64,000 bases of DNA from Bartonella apihabitans (GCF_030758755.1 NZ_CP132387.1:1240001-1304000), one strand, 5' to 3'. Positions 19,839-29,723 are shown, counted from the first letter of the stretch. The notes: a model not told the origin generated them from the sequence alone. Numbers and translations: made by a program.

Positions 19839-20272
19839 GCGCGTTCTTTGACGGTGTTATAAATCCGCTCTACCTCTTGTAAAGGAACACCAAGAATGGC
19901 TGCTATCCGATGGATGAGTGCAACTTCATCAGCATCGACATGATTATCGGCAGCGGCAATTGTCATCAAATTTTCGATAAGTGCAATACGCCGGTCGGGC
20001 GCCAATTCGCCAAAGAGAGCCGCAGCCTGACCGGTTGTTGTTTCATAGCCATAATCATAAAGATATTGGATAACATCCGGCAAAGCATCGGGAGATACGC
20101 CGAATTGTTGTTCGGCAATTTTTGAAAAAGCGGCAGTTTCGCTAGGTGTATGTTTGCCATCGGCAAAGCCCAAATGGATAAGCAAGAGAAGCTCGGCCGC
20201 TGTTGCCGGATTTTCTGCCACTTTGCGAACCGAATTATGACGGGAAAAATAATTTGCTATGCTGTCAAACAT
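19835..20272 (-). CDS. TerB-family (tellurite-resistance/co-chaperone-like) protein
   Basis: 145 residues from ATG 20272 with GGAG 8 bp upstream; the longer frame to 20362 has no start signal. All-helical, with the TerB pattern LLLLIHLGFADGKHTPSE...F and MTIAAADNHVDADEVALIHR, two acidic repeats that bind divalent metal in known TerB structures. The family is cytoplasmic and its function poorly known. Its stop overlaps the cobE start by 4 bp, so it belongs to the cobE-cobM unit, an unexpected companion. Roles in metal handling for cobalt insertion or in stress are only guesses. No lesion. Confidence 0.85.
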   Translation of the reverse strand: MFDSIANYFSRHNSVRKVAENPATAAELLLLIHLGFADGKHTPSETAAFSKIAEQQFGVSPDALPDVIQYLYDYGYETTTGQAAALFGELAPDRRIALIENLMTIAAADNHVDADEVALIHRIAAILGVPLQEVERIYNTVKERA

Positions 20273-20431
20273 GCGAAACTCCGCTTCTTGCCACGTTAGA
20301 AGAGCTGAACTAAAAGCAGAGCTTGCCAATATTGCACAAAAAACACAAGTGCATGAATGCAACGTTTGACGTTTCTTTATCGAAATTATTCTACTATTCC
20401 TTATTCTATTCTGTTCAGGAAATATTCGCCA

Positions 20432-21220
20432 ATGCTGGAATTCCTTTTTGACCCGACTGTCCTGATTTTGATTTTTGCCGGTTTGCTTGCCGGTTTTATA
20501 GATTCGATTGCCGGTGGCGGTGGCCTTATCACCATCCCCGCCCTTATGCTTTCAGGCCTTCCGCCTGTCGAAACATTGGGCACAAACAAGTTGCAAGGAC
20601 TTTTCGGCTCATTTTCTGCAATGGTCGCCTATGCTCGTGGTGGACAAGTCAATATCCGGAAGCAAATCCTTCAGGCCGCCATGGCCTTTATCGGAAGCAT
20701 TATCGGCGCATTGGTTGCAACCCTCATTCCTGTCAAATTATTTCAAGCATTCCTGCCCGTTCTGCTCATTGTTGTCGCCGGTTATTTTGCATTCAAGCCG
20801 AACCTCAACGATATTGATAAACAGGAGCGGATGCGGGCAATCATCTTTTCGCTGACTATGGCACCGCTTGTCGGATTTTACGACGGCATATTCGGTCCAG
20901 GTGCCGGCTCTTTCTATATGCTTGCCTTTGTTTCTTTGTCAGGATTCGGAATCCTCAAAGCGACAGCCCATACAAAACTGTTGAACTTTTCATCCAATCT
21001 CGGTGGTTTTTTAACCTTTGCTGTCATGGGCTCGATCAATGTAAAAATCGGCATTGCTATGGGAATTGCCCAATTCATCGGTGCGCAAATGGGGGCACGC
21101 GTTGCCATAAAAACCGGTGCCAAGCTCATAAAACCGCTCTTGGTCATTGTATGCGTTATTCTTGCCTATAAACTTTTGGAAGCTCATGACAATCCGTTAC
21201 GGCAATGGCTGAACTTCTGA
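20432..21220 (+). CDS. TSUP (TauE/SafE) family membrane transporter
   Basis: 262 residues with about eight transmembrane helices. The N-terminal motif GFIDSIAGGGGLITIPAL (about 20-37) and its second-half counterpart GFYDGIFGPGAGSFYML (about 148-164) are the paired TSUP signatures. ATG 20432 is chosen because it starts just before the first helix. Related proteins export sulfite, sulfoacetate or other organic acids, and some have been proposed for cobalt. It diverges from the TerB-cobE-cobM unit and converges with the eamA-like gene, separated by a bidirectional hairpin. Substrate cannot be deduced. Confidence 0.88.
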   Translation: MLEFLFDPTVLILIFAGLLAGFIDSIAGGGGLITIPALMLSGLPPVETLGTNKLQGLFGSFSAMVAYARGGQVNIRKQILQAAMAFIGSIIGALVATLIPVKLFQAFLPVLLIVVAGYFAFKPNLNDIDKQERMRAIIFSLTMAPLVGFYDGIFGPGAGSFYMLAFVSLSGFGILKATAHTKLLNFSSNLGGFLTFAVMGSINVKIGIAMGIAQFIGAQMGARVAIKTGAKLIKPLLVIVCVILAYKLLEAHDNPLRQWLNF

Positions 21221-21261
21221 GAGTTAAAGCCTCTCCATCAGAATATCATCATAGAGGTTTT

Positions 21262-21299
21262 AAAAAACCGGTTCGCACAAAGCTGCCGAACCGGCTTTA
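21262..21299. terminator. Bidirectional terminator between TSUP and EamA genes
   Basis: Inverted repeat AACCGGTTCG / CGAACCGG with an 11-bp loop, flanked by A-runs on the left and TTTAA on the right, between convergent genes. Confidence 0.75.
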
Positions 21300-21321
21300 A
21301 AAATTGAACAATTATGCTCGT

Positions 21322-21750
21322 CTAAAATTTTAATGCGAGCAAAATAACACCTGCGGCGATTAGCACGACGCCGGTCCAGTTGATGGCTGTCAGTTTTTCA
21401 CCAAGAAAAGTAACGCCAAAAATGGCAACAAAAATAACCGACAATTTGTCAATCGGAGCGACATGGGAAGCATCTCCCAATTGCAGAGCGCGGAAATAGG
21501 CAAGCCATGAAGCACCCGTGGCAAGCCCCGATAGAACAAGGAAAACCCACGATTTTGCCGGAATGGCTCCGGGACGTTGCCATTGTCCGGTGATGCTCAA
21601 AAACAGACACAATGCGGCAATGATAACAATTGTTCTTATCAAAGTGGCAAAATCGGAATTGATACCGCTTATACCGACTTTTGCGAAAATCGCTGTTAGA
21701 GCCGCAAAAATTGCTGAAAGAAATGCCCAGAACTGCCAGGTTGCGGTCAT
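21322..21750 (-). CDS. EamA/DMT-type small transporter at the end of the cobP-cobW-cobN-cobO unit
   Basis: 142 residues with five predicted helices, a single EamA repeat (AFLSAIFAALTAIFAKVGIS at the start; GVTFLGEKLTAINWTGVVLI near the end). Such half-size EamA proteins act as dimers in the inner membrane, with varied metabolite substrates. The start overlaps the cobO stop by one base, so it is co-transcribed with the cob genes. Transport of a cobalamin precursor, cobalt or a side substrate is possible but unproven. Intact. Confidence 0.85.
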   Translation of the reverse strand: MTATWQFWAFLSAIFAALTAIFAKVGISGINSDFATLIRTIVIIAALCLFLSITGQWQRPGAIPAKSWVFLVLSGLATGASWLAYFRALQLGDASHVAPIDKLSVIFVAIFGVTFLGEKLTAINWTGVVLIAAGVILLALKF

Positions 21751-22376
21751 CAGAATTCAATCCCCTTCTGTCCTTTTATGCCGGAGCGGAACGGGTGTTT
21801 GACCAATTCCATTTCTGTTACCAGATCGGCAGCCTCAATCAATTCATTTCGTGCATTGCGACCGGTAATGATAACATGCTTCATGAAAGGTCGCTTGGAT
21901 AATACATCAAGCACTTCTTCCAAAGGTAAATAATCATAGCGCAATACGATATTCAGCTCGTCACAAAGCACCATATCGGTGGTGTCGTCGAGGATCATCT
22001 CTTTGGCAATGTCCCACGCTTTTCGCGCTTCGGCAATGTCTTTTTCACGATCCTGCGTTTCCCATGTAAAGCCTTCGCCATGGGCATAAACGCGCACCTG
22101 ATCACCAAATTTTTCAAGTGCGGTACGCTCGCCGGTTTGGCGCAACCCTTTGACAAACTGCACAACGCCAACCTTCATATTCTGGCCGAGAGCACGAAAA
22201 ACCATACCGAAAGCGGCCGTTGTCTTGCCTTTGCCCTTGCCCGTATGAACAATGAGAAGACCTTTTTCCTTGGTTTTACCGGCTTCTATTTTTTTCCGCG
22301 CGGCCTCTTTCTTTTTCATTTTTTCGGCATGACGGGCATTCAATTCCGCTTCCGTCAGCTTTTCCTTGGCGTCCAT
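21750..22376 (-). CDS. cobO: Cob(I)yrinic acid a,c-diamide adenosyltransferase
   Basis: 208 residues. The P-loop HTGKGKGKTTAAFGMVFRAL (about 44-63), VGVVQFVKG, DMVLCDELNIVLRYDYL and ITGRNAR mark the CobO/BtuR family. A Lys/Glu-rich helix precedes the P-loop. It transfers the adenosyl group from ATP to reduced corrinoid. The start lies 22 bp inside the cobN end, indicating coupling. Intact. Confidence 0.95.
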   Translation of the reverse strand: MDAKEKLTEAELNARHAEKMKKKEAARKKIEAGKTKEKGLLIVHTGKGKGKTTAAFGMVFRALGQNMKVGVVQFVKGLRQTGERTALEKFGDQVRVYAHGEGFTWETQDREKDIAEARKAWDIAKEMILDDTTDMVLCDELNIVLRYDYLPLEEVLDVLSKRPFMKHVIITGRNARNELIEAADLVTEMELVKHPFRSGIKGQKGIEF

Positions 22377-25300
22377 CTTATCGAGCCTTTCTGTAGTTCT
22401 TCCAGTTCAAACAAAGCAGAATTGGAGCGCGGTTTCCATAACTCTCTCCGGATCGCCTGTTCAAGTTTATGTGCCATTTCTCTTAAAGCGGCAGGATTGT
22501 TTCCGATTAAAAAATTCCGCACTGTCTCGTCGTCAATATAGGCATTATAAATCGCCTCGAATTGTTCGTTGGATACGGCATTTGTTGTAGCCGAAAAAGC
22601 AAAGAGATAATCAACCGTTGCAGCCATTTCGACCGCTCCCTTAAAGCCATGTCGCATAACCCCTTTTATCCATTTCGGATTAACGGCCCGCCCGCGGAGT
22701 GTCCGCCCGATTTCTTCCTGCAATGTTTTTATCATCGGCCGTTCGGGGCGCGACATATCATTGTGATAGACTTTCGGAAAAGCCCCCTGCTTATCAGCAA
22801 CCGCCGAAGCCATTCCCCCTTCAAAGGCATAGTATTCACCGGAATCGAGAAGATCATGTTCGCGATTATCCTGATTTTGGACAACAGCATTGATATGATG
22901 AAGCCGGTTTTCAAGCATATTTTGTGCAGCCACCCCGTCTTCCTTACCGTAAGCAAAAGAAGAATGGGCAATCCACGCTTTACCAAGGTCGTTACGGTCA
23001 TTCCATTCGCCCTTGTCGAGAAGCTCCTGAACGCCGGTTCCATAGACACCCGGTCGAGCACCGAAAACACGAAAACCGGCTTCTCTTTCCGCCTCTTTTG
23101 TGGTTTTTCCGGCGGCCGTCAGCGTTTTTACGTCTTTCAAATAATGCACATGGAGCGGATTATCTTCTTCCTCTTCGTCAAGCGAGGCAACGAGACGCAC
23201 CGCCTGATCGAACAAGGCTATCTGTTCGGGAAATGCATCGCGGAAGAAACCGGAAATCCTTAATGTTACGTCGACACGTGGCCGCCCAAGGAGAGCTACA
23301 GGAATAACTTCAACACCGGTTACACGGCGGGATGCCGCATCCCACAAAGGTTTAACACCGATAAGTGCCAGAGCCTGCGCAATATCATCGCCACCGGTAC
23401 GCATATTGGCTGTTCCCCAAGCAGTAAGGCCAAAAGCCTTCGGCCAATCACCGTGGTCTTGTACATAGCGGATAATGAGAAGCTCGGCCGATTTTTTACC
23501 CAATTGCCAAGCCGATTGTGTGGGCACAGCTCTTGTATCGACCGAAAAAAAGTTGCGCCCTGTCGGAAATACATCCGGCCGTCCGCGTGTCGGGGCACCG
23601 GATGGCCCCGGCTCGACAAAGTGCCCGTCAAGAGCGGTTAAAAGCCCGTCAATTTCCGCCTCTCCGCAACTTAAAATCAATGGTCGCAATGTTTCTTCAA
23701 TATTTTTAAGAATTGGCGCAGTTTTTCTAAAGTTTTGAGGAAGAGTGATCTTTCCGGAAACCAGCGCCAGCGCCAGAAGTTCAATCCGTTCGACTGTGTC
23801 ACCATTGGTACGCCATAGGCTGTCGGTCATGCCCTTCAATATTTCAGGCTTTTCACCTTGCCATTTTTCTGAAAAAACACAATCAAGCGGATCGAAAGCA
23901 AGTCCGAGATCATCGGCTAAAGCGCGGTGTAAACTGCCGTTTTTCCCCTCGCCACGAGGGACACGCGCCGTTGCAACAAGGAGATTTTCCAATTGTTCGC
24001 CGGAAGGCGCTTTGCCAAAAATATGTAGCCCGTCCCTGATTTGCAATTCTTTAAGATCACACAAAAAGGCATCAAGTTTTTCGAGTGCCAGATCATCGCT
24101 ATCATGGTCTTCAATTCCGGCATCATGATTGAGACCGGTAAGCCGCACCAGATCCAATATTTCGCCTTTGAGCTTTACGAGACGACGCGGATCAACGCCC
24201 GACGCCTCGTAATATTCATCAACAAGCCCCTCCAGATCTTTTAACGGGCCATAACTTTCCGCGCGTGTCAAAGGCGGGGTCAGATGGTCAATGATAACGG
24301 CTGAAGAGCGTCGTTTTGCCTGTGTTCCTTCACCGGGGTCGTTGACAATAAACGGGTAGATATGCGGCATCGGTCCAAGAGCTATTTCGGGATAGCAATG
24401 GTTCGAGAGTGCCAAAGCTTTTCCCGGAAGCCATTCAAGATTGCCATGCTTACCCATATGAATAATAGCATCGGCTTTATAAACAAAACGGAGCCAGAAA
24501 TAGAATGCAAGGTAATGATGGGTGGGGACAATGTCGGGTGCGTGGTAGACTTGCTTTGCATCCATTCCGAATGCGCGTTCCGGCTGTAATCCGACAACAG
24601 TTTCCCCCAACATTAAAACCGGCAAGGCCAATCCGTTGTCAACCACATAGGCATCGTCTTCCGGCGCGCCCCAACGTGCAGTCACTTCATCTTGAATCTT
24701 TTTATCAAGCGATTGAAAGAACTTCTTGTAAAGACTCAAAGAAAGCGCTTTCCGGACGAGCCTTCCCTTCACACCTTCATTGGTTGGCCCTTCAATCATC
24801 AACCGCATGAGCTCATTGCCATTTTCCGGAATATTTTCAATTTCATAGCCTTGGTTTTTCATGGCATTAAGCGTAACAATCATGGCGGCTGGTGTATCAA
24901 GACCGACACCATGCCCCAAGCGGCCATCGCCACCGGGATAATTGGCCATGACAATGGCAATATGGCGCTCATGAGGCTTCTTGTTGCGCAGTCTTACCCA
25001 GTTTTTTGTGAGCTCTGCAACAAAGTCGACCCGATCTTTCAAAGGTTTATGGACGACAACATTACATTCTGTCTCGTCATCAAATTCCACCGCCGATTTG
25101 AAAGACACAGCGCGGGTGAATACGCGTCCATCGACTTCCGGAAGCGCAACATTCATGGCAAGGTCACGGGCGGTCAAGCCACGTCCATCCTTTTCCCATT
25201 GCTCTTTGCTGCTTCCGGCAAAAACCACCTGCAAAACCATTGCACCGCGCTTTTCGAGGACAGTGGGTTTTCGTCCCGTATGCCCGTTTGAAACGGCAAA

Positions 25301-26104
25301 GCCTGTGGCATTCAACACAATATCGGGAGAAAGCCGGTCAAAAATTGAATCGACAATTGCAACGCTCAATTCGTCTTTAAGACTTGAAACAAAAATCGGC
25401 AGCGCGATTAAGCCGCGTTTTTGAAGAGCGTCAATAAGAGCTTCCACGCTCGCTGTTTGCCCGCTCTGCACCAATGCACGATAGAAGCAGATCGCCACCA
25501 CCGGTTTATGCGTGGCATTGTGACGTTTTACGAGATTATCAACAGTTAACGGCGGGTCATCCGGTGACCAGAGACCTGCCTTCATCAAGGGGATCGCCTC
25601 AACCGGCTTTTCGTGGCGGCCGAGCAAATAATCGCAATATTCAAGAAAGGAGCTCATATTTTGCGCACTCGCTTCAATGAGATAGTGCCAAAGATTGCGG
25701 CAATCCTCTTCGGCAACAGTAGAAAATTTTTGCAAATTTTCGTCTATTTTATCGTCACCGGGCAAGACCACCAGTTTGATCTTCTTTTCGAGTGCCAGCG
25801 AGTGGAGAACTTGCAAGCCATAAGGCCAATAACTTTCGCCGCCTATCACGCGCAACACAATCAATTTCGCATATGACGCGGTTTTTTCGACATAGGTGTC
25901 GACCGACATGGGGTGTGAAAGCGAAAGCAAATTGACAAGCCTTAGCGAAGACGTTGTTTTCTTCAACGCGGCTTTTGCAACCGAAAGGCTTGCCAATTCG
26001 GTATCAGCCGCCGAAAGAAAAATAACGTCGGCAGGCGACTGTCCAAGATCAATCGCCTTGTCCTGTTCAGCTATGGTTCCCTTCTGGGCAAGAAGCAAAT
26101 GCAT
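22355..26104 (-). CDS. cobN: Cobaltochelatase subunit CobN
   Basis: 1249 residues, full family length, open across 3.75 kb. Recognisable blocks are MANYPGGDGRLGHGVGLDTP (about 389-408), HMGKHGNLEWLPGKALALS, RAESYGPLKDLEGLVDEYYE, RDAFPEQIALFDQAVR, RVFGARPGVYGTGVQELLD and MIKTLQEEIGRTLRGRAVNP. CobN is the large corrin-binding subunit of the ATP-dependent aerobic chelatase that inserts cobalt into hydrogenobyrinate a,c-diamide; it needs CobS and CobT, which are not in this window. The start overlaps the cobW stop (ATGA). That the longest gene in the cluster is undamaged while shorter neighbours are frameshifted is notable. Confidence 0.96.
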   Translation of the reverse strand: MHLLLAQKGTIAEQDKAIDLGQSPADVIFLSAADTELASLSVAKAALKKTTSSLRLVNLLSLSHPMSVDTYVEKTASYAKLIVLRVIGGESYWPYGLQVLHSLALEKKIKLVVLPGDDKIDENLQKFSTVAEEDCRNLWHYLIEASAQNMSSFLEYCDYLLGRHEKPVEAIPLMKAGLWSPDDPPLTVDNLVKRHNATHKPVVAICFYRALVQSGQTASVEALIDALQKRGLIALPIFVSSLKDELSVAIVDSIFDRLSPDIVLNATGFAVSNGHTGRKPTVLEKRGAMVLQVVFAGSSKEQWEKDGRGLTARDLAMNVALPEVDGRVFTRAVSFKSAVEFDDETECNVVVHKPLKDRVDFVAELTKNWVRLRNKKPHERHIAIVMANYPGGDGRLGHGVGLDTPAAMIVTLNAMKNQGYEIENIPENGNELMRLMIEGPTNEGVKGRLVRKALSLSLYKKFFQSLDKKIQDEVTARWGAPEDDAYVVDNGLALPVLMLGETVVGLQPERAFGMDAKQVYHAPDIVPTHHYLAFYFWLRFVYKADAIIHMGKHGNLEWLPGKALALSNHCYPEIALGPMPHIYPFIVNDPGEGTQAKRRSSAVIIDHLTPPLTRAESYGPLKDLEGLVDEYYEASGVDPRRLVKLKGEILDLVRLTGLNHDAGIEDHDSDDLALEKLDAFLCDLKELQIRDGLHIFGKAPSGEQLENLLVATARVPRGEGKNGSLHRALADDLGLAFDPLDCVFSEKWQGEKPEILKGMTDSLWRTNGDTVERIELLALALVSGKITLPQNFRKTAPILKNIEETLRPLILSCGEAEIDGLLTALDGHFVEPGPSGAPTRGRPDVFPTGRNFFSVDTRAVPTQSAWQLGKKSAELLIIRYVQDHGDWPKAFGLTAWGTANMRTGGDDIAQALALIGVKPLWDAASRRVTGVEVIPVALLGRPRVDVTLRISGFFRDAFPEQIALFDQAVRLVASLDEEEEDNPLHVHYLKDVKTLTAAGKTTKEAEREAGFRVFGARPGVYGTGVQELLDKGEWNDRNDLGKAWIAHSSFAYGKEDGVAAQNMLENRLHHINAVVQNQDNREHDLLDSGEYYAFEGGMASAVADKQGAFPKVYHNDMSRPERPMIKTLQEEIGRTLRGRAVNPKWIKGVMRHGFKGAVEMAATVDYLFAFSATTNAVSNEQFEAIYNAYIDDETVRNFLIGNNPAALREMAHKLEQAIRRELWKPRSNSALFELEELQKGSIRWTPRKS

Positions 26105-27172
26105 CAGACATCAAGCGCTTCGATAGTTTTGCGCACCTTCTCCTCGTCTATTTCGTGAAGGCCGATAACAACAAGATGGCTTTTATGCTCTTCGTTTTTT
26201 TGCCAGGGGCGATCAAAATAGGAATCAATCCGCTGACCGACGGCCTGAACAACAAGACGCATCGGTTTTCCAACCACATTGACAAAACCTTTGAGCCGCA
26301 AAATATCATTTTCTTCGATGATCGTTTTCAACCGCTCGATCAAAGCCTTGGGATCATGGATGGATGGCGCGTTAACGACAAAGCTTTTGAATTCGTCGTG
26401 GTTATGTGGAACGCCTTTCGCATGGTTCATTTCATGGTGGGATTTGCGGTTTTCAATATCGCTCTCGGTACCGACGCCAAGCCCCAATATAAGATCGGTT
26501 CCGATACTGCCGAAACTCGATGTGACCATTTGGGGTACTCTGTCGCTATGGCTCGAAATGATCTTGCGCACATTATCGAGCGTGTCCTCGTCGATGAGGT
26601 CGACCTTATTGAGGACGATGAGATCAGCCGCATGAATTTGGTCTTCAAACAATTCTTCGAGCGGGCTTTCGTGGGTGATCGAATTATCTTGCCCGTTCGG
26701 CATTGATTTTGTCAATATCATCGGCAAACCGGCCTTCGGCCACAGCCGGAGCGTCAATCACGGTAATCACCCCGTCAACGGTCACCTGTGTTTTGATTTC
26801 AGGCCAATTGAACGCTGCAACAAGCGGCTGCGGAAGTGCCAAACCGGATGTTTCAATCACAATATGATCGGGTCTGTCCTCACGCTCGAGGAGTTTGGTC
26901 ATAGTCGGAATGAATTCTTCGGCAACCGTGCAACAAATGCAGCCATTATTGAGTTCAATGAGATCATCATCATGGCAATTATCAAGACCGCAGCCTTTGA
27001 GCAAACCGCCATCCACGCCAAGTTCGCCGAATTCATTGATAATGAGAGCAATGCGTTTGCCTTGCGCATTTTCCAATAAATGCCTGATCATTGTGGTTTT
27101 TCCGGAACCCAAAAATCCGGTTATGACGGTGGTTGGGATTTTGCTTTGTAAAAATTTTTGTTCCGACATCAA
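26104..27172 (-). pseudogene. cobW: CobW GTPase/metallochaperone, frameshifted
   Basis: The N-terminal frame (ATG 27172) has the G3E GTPase P-loop VITGFLGSGKTTMIRHLLEN, the metal motif GCICCTV and IVIETSGLALPQPLV. It ends INAERAR at 26684. The next frame resumes GQDNSITHESPLEELFEDQI and continues through VLNKVDLI and the C-terminal CobW_C domain (RLKGFVNVVGKPMRLVVQAV, RPWQKNEEHKSHLVVIG). The lesion, near 26690-26698, shifts the frame by +1 or -2. CobW is thought to deliver cobalt or zinc to the chelatase. It sits between cobP and cobN with almost no spacing. Reconstructed length about 355 residues. Confidence 0.9.
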
Positions 27173-27174
27173 AC

Positions 27175-27687
27175 TTAGCCTTTCAATTTAAGCGGCAGAC
27201 CAGCCGCAACAAAAAACGCCGTTTCTGCTATATTTGCAATTTTCTGGTTCATGAGACCGGCATAATCACTAAATTCACGCGCAAGCTTGTTGTCCGGCAC
27301 AATGCCAAGCCCTACCTCGCTCGAAACAAAAACCGTTTCTACCTCAAGCTTTGCAAGACCATCGACAAGCTTCGCTATTTCTGTTTCAACGTTCCTGTGA
27401 TGCTCCAATAAATTACCAAGCCAAACGCTGAGACAATCAATAAGGACGATCTTTTGTTCACTATTATGTTTTTGGATCTCGCCCAGAATATCAATCGGTT
27501 CTTCAACATTGATCCAGCCGGACTTGCGGCGTGAGCGATGCATGTCGACCCGTTTTTTCATCTCTTCATTAAAAATTTCTGCGGTTGCGAGATAGACCGG
27601 TGTTTTATTGGCAGACAACACATAATTTTCGGCAAAAACCGACTTTCCCGAACGCGTCCCGCCAAGAATCAATGTTATTTTTGCCAA
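27175..27687 (-). CDS. cobP: Adenosylcobinamide kinase / guanylyltransferase
   Basis: 170 residues. ITLILGGTRSGKSVFAE (P-loop, residues 3-19), HRSRRKSGWINVEEP (with the guanylylated His region) and VLIDCLSVWLGNLL are CobP/CobU signatures, as is SSEVGLGIVP. It phosphorylates adenosylcobinamide and transfers GMP to give AdoCbi-GDP. First gene of the cobP-cobW-cobN-cobO-eamA unit; 265 bp to the cobQ end upstream hold the likely promoter, with no riboswitch recognised by eye. Intact. Confidence 0.94.
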   Translation of the reverse strand: MAKITLILGGTRSGKSVFAENYVLSANKTPVYLATAEIFNEEMKKRVDMHRSRRKSGWINVEEPIDILGEIQKHNSEQKIVLIDCLSVWLGNLLEHHRNVETEIAKLVDGLAKLEVETVFVSSEVGLGIVPDNKLAREFSDYAGLMNQKIANIAETAFFVAAGLPLKLKG

Positions 27688-27952
27688 AAATCTCCTCCAT
27701 TTGCGGAATAGACATTCATCACTTTACAAAGAAAGCTGAAAAACCGGCTTCATGCCTTTGATTCAGAATCAGAGTTCTTGAATGATGAGAACACAAACCG
27801 GAACCGGATTTCTAGCCCATTCTTAAATACAATAATTTGACTGACCGGCTTGAATGAAATGCCCGAATTGGGTCCACTTCCTGAAAGTCCAGTTTATTTT
27901 TCGCAACTTCTTTTGCAAAAAACCGGCTCTCTTAGAGATAGCTGCTTAAACT

Positions 27953-29415
27953 TTATCGCGCAAGCCGAAAAAGCGCGTTTATGTCGACGGCCTTTTCCAA
28001 CTCGTCGGCGATTTTATCGAGTGCATTGTCAAGTTTTTCAAAATGTCCAAACTTATCAGGCTTTGCACCGAAATTCTTGATAAAATAATGACGGAAAGCA
28101 TCTGCCGAAAACAAACCATGGAGATAGGTTCCCCAAATCTTTCCATCGGGCGAGGTCGCACCGTCTTTGACATTGTTTATTTTTAAAGGAGCATGGAGAC
28201 AATCCGGACCAAAACTTTTGCCCATATGGATTTCATAACCTGTGAGCGGGAGTCCGCTTGCCAGATGAATAGCGTTGCAATTGCGTGTGAGTTTTCTTTC
28301 TCCGATTTCGGTTACCATATCAAGAAGGCCAAGCCCTTCTGTTTCGGTAACATTTCCTTCCAGACAATCGGGATCCAGAATTGTCTTACCCAAAATTTGA
28401 AAGCCGCCGCAAATGCCGATCACCATACCGCCTTTTTGGGCGTGTTCGATAATCTCCCCATCCCACTTATTTTCACGAAGAGCAATCATATCCGCTATGG
28501 TCGATTTGGAACCGGGAAGGATAATAACATCGCTATTGGCCGGAAAACATTCACCTTTCCGGACAAAGACAATTTCAACATCACTTTCGTGAGCCAACGG
28601 GTCGAGATCATCAAAATTGGCAATATGGGGTAAAACCGGTACAGCTATCTTTACTTTGCCGTGTCTTTTTGGCGATCTATGTTCGAGTGCCATAGAATCT
28701 TCAGAAGGCAACAGGCTTGCCCCTTCAAGCCAAGGAATAACGCCGAGGCATGGCCATCCGGTAAAACTCCGGATTGCTTTGATTCCATCATTAAAAAGGC
28801 TCACATCCCCGCGAAATTTATTGATGAGATAACCTGAGACCATTGCACGGTCTTCACGCTCAAGAATTGTTGCTGTACCGACAAGTGAAGCGATCACACC
28901 ACCGCGGTCAATGTCGCCAATCAATACGACCGGCACATCGGCACTTCGCGCAAAACCCATATTAGCAATGTCACCATGGCGCAAATTGATTTCTGCCGGT
29001 GAACCGGCCCCTCCACCAACACCAAATCACACCTCTCCTTCAATCGGGCAAAAGATTCCATGACCCGATCGAGAAGTTCACCCTTCATTTTTTGATAATC
29101 GGCACCTTTTGCAAAACCGGAAAGCTTACCCTGTAGAATGATTTGGGAACCGGTAGAACTTTGCGGTTTCAATAAAACCGGATTCATATGAACGGACGGT
29201 TTTTCATTTGCCGCAAAGGCTTGCAGCCATTGTCCACGCCCTATCTCGCCACCATCATCGGCAACGGCGGCATTGTTCGACATATTTTGCGGTTTGAACG
29301 GCATTACTTTGATGCCCTTGCGGGAGGCCAAACGGCAAAAGCCGGCAACAAGAACTGTTTTGCCGACGTCGGAACCTGTGCCCTGAAACATCAATGCACG
29401 TGCCAAATCAATCAC
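27953..29415 (-). pseudogene. cobQ: Cobyric acid synthase, frameshifted
   Basis: The N-terminal frame reads [20 protein letters not shown] with the P-loop, then [29 protein letters not shown] and LVLVEG. At 29008-29011 (CCCC on plus) one base is missing: a five-G run would restore [20 protein letters not shown], and the next frame carries on with [32 protein letters not shown] (catalytic Cys of the amidotransferase) and THLHGLF-type end GTYLHGLFSADAFRH. CobQ amidates four side chains to make cobyric acid. The start may be GTG 29415 or TTG 29406; the TTG gives the family N-terminus MARALMFQG and is better spaced from AAAGGG. Repaired length about 485 residues. Confidence 0.9.
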
Positions 29416-29521
29416 CCTTTATCGATAAAAAAAACCGCAATTTTTTTCAAAAAAATAGCGATTTTCATACTTCATTAAGTGTTCGCTAACCCGTGATTAA
29501 CATTGTTGATCTACAAAGGCT

Positions 29522-29723
29522 CCAGAAACAAAAAACACTTTGTTTCTCTCTGGATCAGGTAGTGCGTACCAGAGGTGTAATTCCGGACATGTGTATGAGT
29601 ATCGTCCGGAAAATGCGTAAGATAAAACTGCGTAAACGGGTCACCGCTTGCGCAGTTTTACGCATTTCTAGCCTGCTTTCCGGGTTAAGAAAAGATGACT
29701 TTCCGGTTCTTCCACATCTTTTC
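29522..29723. other. Block of four consecutive hairpins in the gap upstream of cobQ
   Basis: Four inverted repeats follow one another in 200 bp: AGAAACAAA/TTTGTTTCT (29524-29532, 29539-29547); TTCCGGAC/GTCCGGAA (29581-29588, 29604-29611); AAATGCGTAA plus AAAACTGCG against CGCAGTTTTACGCATTT (29611-29632, 29651-29667, with a 3-base bulge); GAAAAGATG/CATCTTTTC (29689-29697, 29715-29723). The surrounding 29416-29878 gap has no supported gene. It lies between the minus-strand LLM gene and cobQ, so it would be in the cobQ leader or in an independent RNA. It matches no riboswitch I recognise. Confidence 0.5.

Noticed and set aside
27688..27952. Possible cobalamin riboswitch upstream of cobP; also checked upstream of cobA/cbiD (16751-16867) and cobQ
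   Set aside because: No B12-box-like core or GCCACTG motif found by eye; an Rfam scan would be decisive.
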